The notes below the pieces were generated by a model. The model worked only from the letters and a program-made list of their open reading frames with translations. It made no database searches and had not been told where the DNA came from. A DNA stretch of 64,000 nucleotides from Peribacillus loiseleuriae. GTDB taxonomy: Bacteria; Bacillota; Bacilli; Bacillales; DSM-1321. The stretch is from assembly GCF_001183985.1 (NCBI RefSeq), contig NZ_LFZW01000001.1:400206-464205 (forward strand), in the 5' to 3' direction. Position 1 is the stretch's first letter; every line of letters begins with the position of its first letter. The position numbers were made by a program, and so were the translations under genes. Below, one piece after another: positions 1-11,861 of the stretch.

Positions 1-903
1 TCTGTAGATGGCACGGCCTGCCTCGTCTTGTACAATTGATACCTTTACACCATTGATCGATTCTAGTGATGTAAGAACTTGTAGACTTGCTTTTTCTTTT
101 TCACTATCATCAGTTTTGTCAAAGTACTCATCCATTGCCTGCAATAATCCGAATGTCGTTTCTTTGCCAACTTTCATGCTTCTGCCAATGCCATGTAATT
201 GCACTTTAAGCCATTCGATATATTTCTGTTTACCAGCAACGATTCCAGAACTTGGTCCTTCTATTGCTTTTGAGCCACTGTATATAGCCAAATCAGAAAC
301 TTGTACATATTTTTTCACATCTTCTTCTGCAGCAGCATCGACAATAAATGGAATATGATTCGCTTTGGCAACTTCCCAAGCTTCTTCCACTGAAATCATA
401 TTTTTTTGTACAGTATGATGGGATTTTACATATAAAATAGCTGCAGTATTTTCGTTAATGGCATCGGCAATATGTTCTTTCTTTCCTTCATTTGCATAAC
501 CGACTTCAACTAATTTTCCACCGCCAAGGTAGACCATCGTTTCTACTGGTGCACCGTACTGCACGTTATGGCCTTTAAACATAATGACTTCGTTTTTTTG
601 TATCGATTCTTGATGGAGCTTTTCGCTTTTTCGTCGCGTTCCTTCTGTTACAATCGCTGCTATGGAAAGAGCAATACCACTTGATGCAGAGTTTACAACA
701 ACCGCTGCTTCAGACTGAAGTAACCGAGCGATATGTTGACCTGCTTTGTCGACAAGATCCGCAATTTCAACGTAATTTTGCCCGCCTGTCTTCATGGCGC
801 TCATCACAGTATCTGTAGGTGCAGAAACACCTAATATACTCATTCTTCCGCTTGCATTGATCACTCTTTTTAAACCGTATTTAGCATTCAACGAATTCTC
901 CAT
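1..903 (-). CDS. DgaE-like PLP-dependent ammonia lyase (SelA-type fold), 3' part beyond the window
   Basis: Partial gene: 301 codons are visible and the C-terminus lies off the left edge. The protein resembles the SelA/DgaE family of PLP enzymes that deaminate D-glucosaminate-6-phosphate or related sugar acids. Visible landmarks are an N-terminal GLKRVINASGRMSILG block, the aspartate of IVDAAAEED and the PLP-lysine motif SGSKAIEGPSSG. The ATG at 903 is chosen because AAGGAG lies about 8 nt upstream; a TTG at 891 is the alternative. It overlaps the 3' end of the upstream amidohydrolase gene by 23 nt, so the two are translationally coupled. The family call is good. The exact substrate is inferred from the known pairing of such enzymes with this amidohydrolase type. 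Confidence 0.85.
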   Translation of the reverse strand, partial: MENSLNAKYGLKRVINASGRMSILGVSAPTDTVMSAMKTGGQNYVEIADLVDKAGQHIARLLQSEAAVVVNSASSGIALSIAAIVTEGTRRKSEKLHQESIQKNEVIMFKGHNVQYGAPVETMVYLGGGKLVEVGYANEGKKEHIADAINENTAAILYVKSHHTVQKNMISVEEAWEVAKANHIPFIVDAAAEEDVKKYVQVSDLAIYSGSKAIEGPSSGIVAGKQKYIEWLKVQLHGIGRSMKVGKETTFGLLQAMDEYFDKTDDSEKEKASLQVLTSLESINGVKVSIVQDEAGRAIYR

Positions 904-1984
904 TTATGACGACTCCTTGTACAATGATTTTTTGTTTTGCTTTTCTCACTTCACCCTCAGAATCTAGTAAAGAAATCGATTCGTCCTCAACTGAGAATAA
1001 TGTGAGGTTTGCTACATCGCCTTCTGAAATCCTCCCTAAATCCGGTTTATTTAACCACACCGCTGCATGAACAGTAACGGCATCGATTACTTCTTTCAGC
1101 GAATAGCCTAGATACAAAAATTTAGTTAAGACATTTTCCATACTATAAACTGGACCATTCAGACGATTGTTTCGGTATATATCCGTACTAATCGTATCAA
1201 AGTGGATATTACACTTTTTCGCTATTTCGGCCGTTTTGAAAGAGAAGCTCGCTGTCCCGTGACCGACATCTAAGTGAACGCCTCGTTCGATTGCCTGAAG
1301 AAACTTAGGGAATGGCTGTCCTGCTTTATCAAATAAATTATTTGCCTTCCCATTTAAGTAATGAGTAATCATGTCTTTTTTCTCAAGTAAGTCAAGAAAT
1401 TCATTAATATTCGGTGGTCCTGATCCGATATGAATCATAAGTGGTAACCCTGTATCTGCGGAGAATTTCCGAGCGATCTTTAAAGGCTCTATCCCATTTT
1501 CGCCAACCACACTATTGCTAATTCTTGCTTTTAGTCCGATGATAAAATCCTTATAATCGCCGACTGTCTTTTTTAGTTTTTCTTCGTTTAGCCAATGAAG
1601 ATTTGCTAACTCATCAATGCGCTGTAAACCAATTTGTGAGATATTTAGGAAAGCGAATACATTTGTTTTTGCACTTTTACAACTGTCTACTAAGTCAGGC
1701 AAACGATCAGCACCAGTACTACCAGCATCAATAATCGTGGTTACACCTGTTTTGTAGCCAACTTCATCGATATCATCCCCATATGGGTCAAATTCCGGAA
1801 AGGCATGTACATGCATATCAATCCAGCCACTTGATATAAATACCTTGTGCTGATAATCAATTATTCTTTCACCGATTCCTGTTCCACGAGGAACAATTTT
1901 CTTAATTTTTCTATTTTCTAATAGGATATCTACAGCATTTCCTTCTACCATTTTTACATTTCTTAGCACAGTCGTATCAGTCAT
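881..1984 (-). CDS. Amidohydrolase/deacetylase-family metallohydrolase
   Basis: A 367-residue enzyme of the amidohydrolase superfamily, in the EF_0837/AHA_3915-like group that is usually encoded beside DgaE-type ammonia lyases. The metal-site motif SSGWIDMHVHAFPE is near residue 55, with LMIHIGSGP, LDVGHGTASF and ISTDIYRN further along. A C-terminal beta-sandwich segment (GRISEGDVANLTLF) is typical of the superfamily. The ATG at 1984 is chosen because an AAAGGATG Shine-Dalgarno sits just upstream; starts at 1993 and 2011 are possible in frame. It is the first gene of a two-gene minus-strand operon with the DgaE-like gene. The likely role is deacetylation or ring opening of an amino-sugar-acid derivative; the substrate is not shown by the sequence. 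Confidence 0.85.
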   Translation of the reverse strand: MTDTTVLRNVKMVEGNAVDILLENRKIKKIVPRGTGIGERIIDYQHKVFISSGWIDMHVHAFPEFDPYGDDIDEVGYKTGVTTIIDAGSTGADRLPDLVDSCKSAKTNVFAFLNISQIGLQRIDELANLHWLNEEKLKKTVGDYKDFIIGLKARISNSVVGENGIEPLKIARKFSADTGLPLMIHIGSGPPNINEFLDLLEKKDMITHYLNGKANNLFDKAGQPFPKFLQAIERGVHLDVGHGTASFSFKTAEIAKKCNIHFDTISTDIYRNNRLNGPVYSMENVLTKFLYLGYSLKEVIDAVTVHAAVWLNKPDLGRISEGDVANLTLFSVEDESISLLDSEGEVRKAKQKIIVQGVVINGEFVEC

Positions 1985-2076
1985 TTCAATCATCCTTTTT
2001 CGAAGAGCCATGTAGTTTGTAAAATGCTAAATGTATATGCTTATAAATTATTTAAAAATTGCCTCAAGTCGAATAA

Positions 2077-2105
2077 AGATTATCATACGTTTTTAATATG
2101 GTCAA
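2077..2105 (-). promoter_or_regulatory. SigA-type promoter of the amidohydrolase/DgaE operon
   Basis: On the minus strand the sequence reads TTGACC (2105-2100), a 17-nt spacer and TAATCT (2082-2077). This is a good sigma-A promoter about 95 nt upstream of the amidohydrolase start. Seen in sequence; activity is inferred. Confidence 0.6.
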
Positions 2106-2117
2106 TATAACGTTATA
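2106..2117. promoter_or_regulatory. Palindromic operator candidate TATAACGTTATA
   Basis: A perfect 12-bp palindrome directly abutting the -35 box of the minus-strand promoter. Its position suits a repressor or activator of the amidohydrolase/DgaE operon. No cognate regulator gene is visible next to it inside the window. Confidence 0.4.
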
Positions 2118-2130
2118 ATGTTTAATCTAC

Positions 2131-2330
2131 ACAAAACCTGAATGTCGTTAAAACGCCACCATGTACTATGAAGGATCTATCATGAAGCACGCTGTACCCA
2201 CATAATCACAATGGTGGCGGTGCGGAGCCGGAATTTCGGATACTTACTCGATCATATAAGTATACCTGCTAAGTGGATTGGCTATAGTAGTAAGTCGCGA
2301 AGCCCTGTCCCCATGTCCTTCATACAAAAT
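2131..2330 (-). repeat. R1 dispersed repeat, copy 1 (inverted relative to copy 2)
   Basis: About 200 bp that, read on the minus strand, matches 16888-17087 nearly base for base in several blocks. These include TATGAAGGACATGGGGAC, CCGAAATTCCGGCT and ATGGTGGCGTTTTAACG. Internally a CGCCACCAT / ATGGTGGCG pair forms a hairpin of about 65 nt, and the outer TATGAAGGA / TCCTTCATA blocks are also inverted. It has no ORF and occupies most of the space between the two divergent genes. Confidence 0.85.
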
Positions 2331-2506
2331 ATAGTAGTGGAAAATGTTGATGCATATTTTGAAACATCTATTTAAGAACACATTACACTAATTTTTTTAT
2401 AAAAATGATCAAAAAGGAGGAAGCAGCCACCTTTTTATGGTTTAATCAAAGTGAACTTATAAAGGTTAAGCATATATACAATAAAGTGTGTGAGAAAGGA
2501 GAACAA

Positions 2507-3508
2507 ATGGTTACAAGGAGAGAAGTTGCACAAAAAGCGGGCGTTTCACCGTCAACTGTGTCGCGCGTCATTAATAATAATGGATATGTTGCGGCAGAAG
2601 CTAGGGAAAGAGTGGAAGCAGCAATTACTGAACTGAATTATATCCCAAATCGGGCAGCACAAAATTTACGGATGAAGTCCTATAAACAAATTGCTTGTAT
2701 AACACCATCTATAACGAACTCCTTTTTTACGGAAATGTTTGTTGGGATTGAAGAAATGGCATTAGAGAGAGGATATTCTTTATCATTATATAATATTACG
2801 AAGGAAAGAAAGGATTATTTGAAGCAAGTCTTAGAAGGGCCTTATGATGGCATGATTTTACTTGCCTCGTATGAATTAAGCTCAATTATGGATTTTGATA
2901 AAGATGCACTAAACATGCCACTTTCGCTTTATTTGGACCGTTTTCTAGACACAGACATACCACATGTATTTGTAGATTTGAAAAAGGTGATGAGGCAATC
3001 TGTAGAGCATTTAATCCAGAACGGACATAAAGACATTATTTTTTTAGGACATTATTTTGATGAAGATTATGGAAATGCTAGATTTGAAGGATATGAAAGT
3101 GCAATGAGAGCACATCATTTACCAATCAAAGAATATTATAAAAAATTTATCGAAATGTATGAAGACAAATTGACGACAGGATATTCTGGGATCAAGTCGC
3201 TATTGGATAATGGACAATCATTTACAGCTGTAGCAGCGTCTAATGATTTGTTAGCAGCGGGCGCCATACGGGCCATCATTGAAAGTGGAAAGAAAGTTCC
3301 TGAGGACATATCCGTTATTGGTGTTGATAATATTGAATTAGCTAAAATCGTCACACCAACATTAACAACGATGAATATTCCAAAAAGAGAAATTGGCAGA
3401 AGGCTCGTTCAACAGTTATTAGATCAACTTCATAACGAAAAGAAGGTAGAAACATTTATAGAAGCTGAGGTCACGTTAATAGAAAGAGAGTCTGTAAAAA
3501 AAATTTAA
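2507..3508 (+). CDS. LacI-family transcriptional regulator
   Basis: A 333-residue LacI/GalR repressor. The N-terminal helix-turn-helix MVTRREVAQKAGVSPSTVSR is followed by the hinge helix region (NYIPNRAAQNLRMKS) and a periplasmic-binding-protein-like effector domain. That domain carries ASNDLLAAGAIRAI and ISVIGVDNIELAKI, and the C-terminus is the usual LTTMNIPKREIGRR. The ATG at 2507 is chosen because it starts exactly at the HTH and has AGAAAGGAG 6 nt upstream; the in-frame ATG at 2405 has no Shine-Dalgarno. It lies immediately upstream of the lactose transporter operon, where two operator-like sites occur. It is therefore most likely the local repressor, responding to lactose, galactose or a derivative. 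Confidence 0.93.
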   Translation: MVTRREVAQKAGVSPSTVSRVINNNGYVAAEARERVEAAITELNYIPNRAAQNLRMKSYKQIACITPSITNSFFTEMFVGIEEMALERGYSLSLYNITKERKDYLKQVLEGPYDGMILLASYELSSIMDFDKDALNMPLSLYLDRFLDTDIPHVFVDLKKVMRQSVEHLIQNGHKDIIFLGHYFDEDYGNARFEGYESAMRAHHLPIKEYYKKFIEMYEDKLTTGYSGIKSLLDNGQSFTAVAASNDLLAAGAIRAIIESGKKVPEDISVIGVDNIELAKIVTPTLTTMNIPKREIGRRLVQQLLDQLHNEKKVETFIEAEVTLIERESVKKI

Positions 3509-3512
3509 GTGG

Positions 3513-3541
3513 TTGACAACGGTTTCATTTGAGTTTATATT
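3513..3541 (+). promoter_or_regulatory. Promoter of the lactose operon with overlapping cre site
   Basis: TTGACA (3513-3518), a 17-nt spacer and TATATT (3536-3541) form a near-consensus sigma-A promoter. Positions 3514-3527 (TGACAACGGTTTCA) match the CcpA cre consensus TGWAANCGNTNWCA at 13 of 14 positions and overlap the -35 box. This is where catabolite repression by CcpA-HPr(Ser-P) would block initiation. Confidence 0.75.
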
Positions 3542-3620
3542 TTGAATATTACTACGAAGGATATCTAATTGAGCAGATTGGGGTCGGAAATGTTCAAATG
3601 GATTTCTTTTATGATTAATG

Positions 3621-3636
3621 TGGTCACGTAGCCACA
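3621..3636. promoter_or_regulatory. LacI-type operator O1
   Basis: TGGTCACGTAGCCACA is an imperfect palindrome (TGTGG...CCACA when extended 2 nt left) downstream of the promoter. An almost identical copy lies exactly 31 bp further on. It is the likely binding site of the adjacent LacI-family repressor. Confidence 0.65.
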
Positions 3637-3651
3637 TTTTTCGCTCAAATA

Positions 3652-3667
3652 TGGTCACGTGGCCACA
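3652..3667. promoter_or_regulatory. LacI-type operator O2
   Basis: TGGTCACGTGGCCACA differs from O1 at one position and ends just before the Shine-Dalgarno of the binding-protein gene. The 31-bp spacing, about three helical turns, places both sites on the same DNA face and would allow cooperative repressor binding. Confidence 0.65.
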
Positions 3668-3689
3668 AAATTAGAGGAGAGTGTAAAAA

Positions 3690-4958
3690 GTGAAAAAGTT
3701 TTCTTTGTTATTATCTTTATTACTAGTAACATCCGTATTATTAGTAGCATGCAGTGGAAAAGATGAAAAAAGTGGTGCTACCGAAAGTGGAGCAACGATT
3801 AAAGTAGCGGCGTGGAACTCTGCAGCAGATGCGCTTACCGAGCAGATTGAAGGATTTAATAAAAAATATCCAGACATTAAAGTAGAAATTCTACATTCTG
3901 ATACCGGGTACTCAAAAGTAACACCGGCTCTAGCGGCAGGATCAGGAGCACCTGATATTATTCAGACACAAGCAAGAGATTTTCAGGCATTTTTGACAAA
4001 ATTTCCTGATCAATTCGTTGATTTGACGGATAAAACAAAAGCCTATCACGATCAATTTATCGAGTCCTCTTGGGGGGCAGTTACGCAAGATGGCAAAGTA
4101 TACGCAATGCCTTGGGATATTGGCCCTACAGCTTTATATTATAGAATCGATTTATTTGAGAAAGCCGGGATTGACATCGCCTCCATTAAAACTTGGGACG
4201 ATTATATAGAAGCTGGGAAGAAATTAAAAGAAGCAATCCCAGAGACAACGATGACAGGATACACCAATGATTTTAATCTTTACGAAATTTTCTTAAACCA
4301 ATTAGGCGGTTCATATGTAAAAGACGGAAAAATTAATGTGAATTCACCAGAATCGAAAAAAGCTCTTCTTCTTCAAAAGAAAATGAAAGATGAAGGAGTA
4401 GCGATAAATGTTAAAGATGGGAATGGCCGTATTACAGCGAACAATAATGAAACGATTGCAACAAATATTTTACCAGTATGGTATGCAGGTACATTACAGC
4501 ATTCTGTTGATAAACAAGCCGGTAAATGGGGAATAGCTCCTTTGCCAGCTTTTGAAGAAGGCGGGAATACACAAGCTAACTTGGGTGGGTCCGTGTTGGC
4601 TGTTTCCAAACAATCTAAACATACTGAAGCAGCATTTAAATTTATTGAATATGTTTTGACAACAGACGAAGGTCAACAAGTAATGATCGATTACGGATTA
4701 TTTCCGTCCTATGTTCCATTCTATGAAAACGAGACATTCAAGGAAAATAATAACTATTTTGGAATGGAAGTCTATCCATTCTTTGCAGGACTAACTGAAA
4801 ATATTCATACAATGGATCATGGCCCAATTATGCTAGATGCTACGAAACCTATTAACGACTTGATCGGTGCAGTGCTAGAGGGCAAGAATGTGGATGAATC
4901 GATGGAAACAGCCGCAAAAGCTATATCGAAAACTACCAAGCTTGAAGTAAATAAATAA
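3690..4958 (+). CDS. Sugar ABC transporter substrate-binding lipoprotein
   Basis: A 422-residue family-1 extracellular solute-binding protein. It has an N-terminal lipoprotein signal with the lipobox LLVACS at about residue 20, then the periplasmic-binding fold. Typical motifs are APDIIQTQARDF, YAMPWDIGPTALYYR, the LGGSVLAVSKQSKHTEAAFKF stretch and a C-terminal TMDHGPIMLDATKPIND. It starts with GTG at 3690, supported by AGAGGAGAG about 8 nt upstream. It is the first gene after the operators and is followed by two permease genes and a beta-galactosidase, so the ligand is probably lactose or another beta-galactoside. It is separated from the permeases by a hairpin-forming repeat. Confidence 0.92.
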   Translation: MKKFSLLLSLLLVTSVLLVACSGKDEKSGATESGATIKVAAWNSAADALTEQIEGFNKKYPDIKVEILHSDTGYSKVTPALAAGSGAPDIIQTQARDFQAFLTKFPDQFVDLTDKTKAYHDQFIESSWGAVTQDGKVYAMPWDIGPTALYYRIDLFEKAGIDIASIKTWDDYIEAGKKLKEAIPETTMTGYTNDFNLYEIFLNQLGGSYVKDGKINVNSPESKKALLLQKKMKDEGVAINVKDGNGRITANNNETIATNILPVWYAGTLQHSVDKQAGKWGIAPLPAFEEGGNTQANLGGSVLAVSKQSKHTEAAFKFIEYVLTTDEGQQVMIDYGLFPSYVPFYENETFKENNNYFGMEVYPFFAGLTENIHTMDHGPIMLDATKPINDLIGAVLEGKNVDESMETAAKAISKTTKLEVNK

Positions 4959-4961
4959 TAA

Positions 4962-5090
4962 AGATGAATGGGGCTGTCCCGTAACCAAAGGGTCAGACCC
5001 CACATCTACTAAATATCGTTTATAGACGTAAAAGACACTATAAAATGTGCTTAGAATTTGAGGTCAGGACCTTTTGGGACATCCTCATTT
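4962..5090 (+). repeat. R2 MITE-like hairpin repeat, copy A, inside the lactose operon
   Basis: About 130 bp between the binding-protein and first permease genes. The ends are inverted (GGCTGTCCC near 4972 and GGGACATCCTC from 5076), with GGTCAGACCCC and AGGTCAGGACC as inner inverted blocks. Homologous copies lie at 35999-36121, around 36735-36872 and 49208-49335. It has no ORF. In this position its transcript would fold between the two cistrons. Confidence 0.75.
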
Positions 5091-5109
5091 ATCTACAGGA
5101 GGTGCTGAA

Positions 5110-6026
5110 GTGGAAGCAACCACTACTGTAAGTAAGAAAGAGCTAGCAACTACTAGACGTAAGAAAGGATGGAATCAAAAGACACTAGCTCCATACCTAT
5201 TCTTATCTCCATTTTTCATCGTGTTTCTCATTTTCATGGTGTATCCAATTATTGAATCATTGTATTTATCATTTACATCGACCCAAGGAACTAGTTCCGA
5301 GTGGATTGGTTTAGAAAACTTTAAGAATATACTAACAGATGGATTGTTTTGGAAATCATTATCCAATGTTTTTATTATATTACTTGTCCAAGTGCCTCTC
5401 ATGCTTATTTTAGGAACATTGTTAGCAGTTATCTTAAACTCAAAATTTCTTAAAGCAAAAGCGCTCTTTCGCTTAATGATTTTTTTACCTGTTTTAATAG
5501 ATTTAGTTACCTACTCCATTGTGTTTTCTATTATTTTCCATGAACAATACGGGATAATGAATTACTTATTAGGTGTTCTTCACATCGATCCTATTCAATG
5601 GTTTAGCGATCCATTCTGGTCAAAGGTGTTAATTATTATTGCTGTTACGTGGAGATGGACAGGATACAATACGATTATTTTGTTAGCAGGATTATCGGCT
5701 GTAGATGACTCGCTGTATGAGTCTGCAGAGGTTGATGGAGCAAGCAAGTTTACGCAGTTTTTCAAGATTACGATTCCAATGTTGAAACCAATCCTACTAT
5801 TTTGTGGAATACTGTCTACAATTGGAACGATTCAACTATTTACAGAGCCCTCTTTATTAACGAATGGAGGACCTAACAATGCAACGAATACACCTGTTAT
5901 GTACCTTTATCAATTTGGATTCCAAAGCTTTCAATTCGGATATGCATCGGCTGCAGCTTATATCATTACCATTATCGTTGGGATTATTAGCTTCTTCCAA
6001 ATCAAACTTTCAAAAGGAGGGGAAAT

Positions 6027-6030
<4 letters not shown>
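5110..6030 (+). CDS. Carbohydrate ABC transporter permease (MalF/LacF-like)
   Basis: A 306-residue integral membrane subunit with about six hydrophobic segments, the first around residues 25-50 (LFLSPFFIVFLIFMVYPI). The binding-protein-dependent permease loop ESAEVDGASKFTQFFKITIPMLKP contains the EAA-G signature that contacts the ATPase. The GTG at 5110 is chosen because AGGAGGTG lies 6-7 nt upstream; the upstream in-frame TTG would start inside the repeat. It overlaps the next permease by 4 nt. It works with the adjacent binding protein and second permease; no ATPase gene is present in the cluster. Confidence 0.92.
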
Positions 6031-10003
<3,973 letters not shown>

Positions 10004-10041
10004 AAGATTACTATTATAAAGAGACAAGAAGGCACTAAAGG

Positions 10042-10072
10042 AGGCTGTGGTTGTAAGCAATCACAGCCTTTT
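10042..10072 (+). terminator. Intrinsic terminator after lacZ
   Basis: GGCTGTGGTTG pairs with CAATCACAGCC (one mismatch) around a 5-nt loop and is followed by TTTT. It closes the lactose operon 40 nt after the lacZ stop. Confidence 0.75.
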
Positions 10073-10140
10073 GCGTCTAAGAAACTAACAGTTAAGAATT
10101 TTTTTGATTGATTATGAAGTTAATTCTTTTAGTTTAAATA

Positions 10141-10167
10141 TTGTAAAAATTAATCAAAAGATATAAT
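10141..10167 (+). promoter_or_regulatory. Promoter of the galTKE operon
   Basis: TTGTAA (10141-10146), a slightly short 15-16 nt spacer and a perfect TATAAT (10162-10167). It lies about 118 nt upstream of galT with an operator-like palindrome just downstream. Confidence 0.5.
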
Positions 10168-10180
10168 ATGGTGTATACAT

Positions 10181-10202
10181 ACTTAATTAATTTAATTAAG
10201 TT
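10181..10202. promoter_or_regulatory. ROK-repressor operator candidate upstream of galT
   Basis: An almost perfect AT-rich palindrome built of ACTTAATTAA and TTAATTAAGTT, placed just after the galT -10 box. A related AGTTAATTAA palindrome precedes the ROK-family gene at 16487-16511. This suggests one regulator controls both. Confidence 0.5.
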
Positions 10203-10284
10203 AAAGGTTATTAAGATCTGACCTTGGTAAAGTCGATGATCTGTTATATTTCCACCCCAAACTACTTAAATCGAGGTGTCAATC

Positions 10285-11784
10285 ATGAAAGATATTTATC
10301 AAGATATCCAAAATTTACTGGAATACGGCTATGCGAATGCACTGTTTGGGTTAGACGATTCAATTTATGTTAGAAATCGTGTTCTTTCTCTTTTAGGGCT
10401 TGATGAGTGGCGAGAATGCAATCATACAAACTCCTTGCCACCTTTGGTAGAAATTCTGAGCAGTATTCTTGATTGGGTGTACGATCATGGCGGTCTTGCA
10501 TCAAATACGGTAACTGAACGGGATATCCTTGACACAGAAATCATGAATTGTCTCATGCCACGTCCCTCTGAAGTTATTCGACTATTTAAAAATCATTATG
10601 AGGACAATCCAGAACACGCGACTAACTATTTCTATAAAATGTCGACTGCTTCTAACTATATTCGATCGGACCGGATTGCTAGAAATAAAGAGTGGAAAGC
10701 AGCTACTCCTTACGGTGATATCGATATAACGATCAATCTATCAAAGCCGGAAAAGGATCCGAAAGAAATTGCGAAATTGAAGGAAGCTCCTCCTTCTTCA
10801 TATCCAACTTGTCTTTTGTGTATTGAAAATGAGGGGTATAAAGGTACTCTTAGGCATCCTGCAAGAGCAACTCATCGAACAATCCCGATCGTCTTAAATC
10901 AAGAAGAATGGAGATTTCAGTATTCTCCATATGTTTATTACAACGAACATAGTATTGTTTTTAGGCAAGAACATACACCTATGAAAATATCTAGAGCCAC
11001 ATTTGATCGCCTTCTAGACTTTGTTGATCGGTTCCCACATTACTTCATTGGTTCAAATGCTGATCTCCCAATTGTCGGCGGTTCTATTTTATCGCATGAC
11101 CATTTTCAAGGAGGCCGATACACATTTGCGGTTGAAAGGGCGGAAATGTTAGAAACAGTCCATCTCGATAAATATCCATCCACAAGGATTGGTATCGTGA
11201 ATTGGCCTATGTCAGTTATCCGAATCCAAGGGGCTAAAGAAGATGTGGCGAATGCTTGTGAGCATATTTATGAGAGTTGGAAAAAGTATGCTGATCTTGA
11301 GGCTGATATTGTTGCATACACAGGAAACACTTTACACAACACTGTAACACCTATAGCCCGTAGACGGGGCGATTTATATGAAATGGACATTGTCCTAAGG
11401 AATAATCGCACAACAGAGGAGTATCCGGATGGAATCTTCCACCCACATCGAGACCTCCATCATATCAAAAGGGAAAATATTGGGTTGATTGAAGTGATGG
11501 GACTTGCTGTGCTACCGGGGAGGCTGGCAACGGAATTGGAACAAATAGCCGAATACCTTGTGAAGCCGATACAAAAGGAAAAGTGGGATCCGGCGCTGGT
11601 AAAACACTGGGACTGGTACGAGGATATGTGTCAAAGGTTAGACACTGTAACGAAAGAAAATGTAATGGAAATCCTTCAGAAAGAAGTGGGGAATAAGTTT
11701 CAACGCGTTCTTCTCGATGCTGGTGTGTTTAAAACAACGCCAGAAGGAAAACAGGCTTTTATAAAATTCTTATATTCACTTTAG
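10285..11784 (+). CDS. galT: UDP-glucose--hexose-1-phosphate uridylyltransferase
   Basis: A 499-residue class II (Bacillus/Lactobacillus type) GalT. It transfers UMP between UDP-glucose and galactose-1-phosphate in the Leloir pathway. The active-site histidines are seen in SILSHDHFQGG (His271 and His273, the latter being the expected nucleophile). Substrate-binding regions include RHPARATHRTIPI and PIARRRGDLYEMDIVLRNN. The length of about 500 residues is characteristic of this class and longer than the E. coli type. The ATG at 10285 has a GAGGTG ribosome site about 7 nt upstream; the GTG at 10276 sits inside it and is unlikely. It is first in the operon with galK and galE. Confidence 0.96.
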   Translation: MKDIYQDIQNLLEYGYANALFGLDDSIYVRNRVLSLLGLDEWRECNHTNSLPPLVEILSSILDWVYDHGGLASNTVTERDILDTEIMNCLMPRPSEVIRLFKNHYEDNPEHATNYFYKMSTASNYIRSDRIARNKEWKAATPYGDIDITINLSKPEKDPKEIAKLKEAPPSSYPTCLLCIENEGYKGTLRHPARATHRTIPIVLNQEEWRFQYSPYVYYNEHSIVFRQEHTPMKISRATFDRLLDFVDRFPHYFIGSNADLPIVGGSILSHDHFQGGRYTFAVERAEMLETVHLDKYPSTRIGIVNWPMSVIRIQGAKEDVANACEHIYESWKKYADLEADIVAYTGNTLHNTVTPIARRRGDLYEMDIVLRNNRTTEEYPDGIFHPHRDLHHIKRENIGLIEVMGLAVLPGRLATELEQIAEYLVKPIQKEKWDPALVKHWDWYEDMCQRLDTVTKENVMEILQKEVGNKFQRVLLDAGVFKTTPEGKQAFIKFLYSL

Positions 11785-11861
11785 AAAATAGATGGAGTAT
11801 TTCATATAAAACATGAAGTCTACTATATTTTGCTTTTTGCAAATAGGAAGGAGGAGCATGA

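Noticed and set aside
2131..2330. Insertion sequence with transposase
   Set aside because: The repeat has no coding capacity and no transposase gene was found anywhere in the window.
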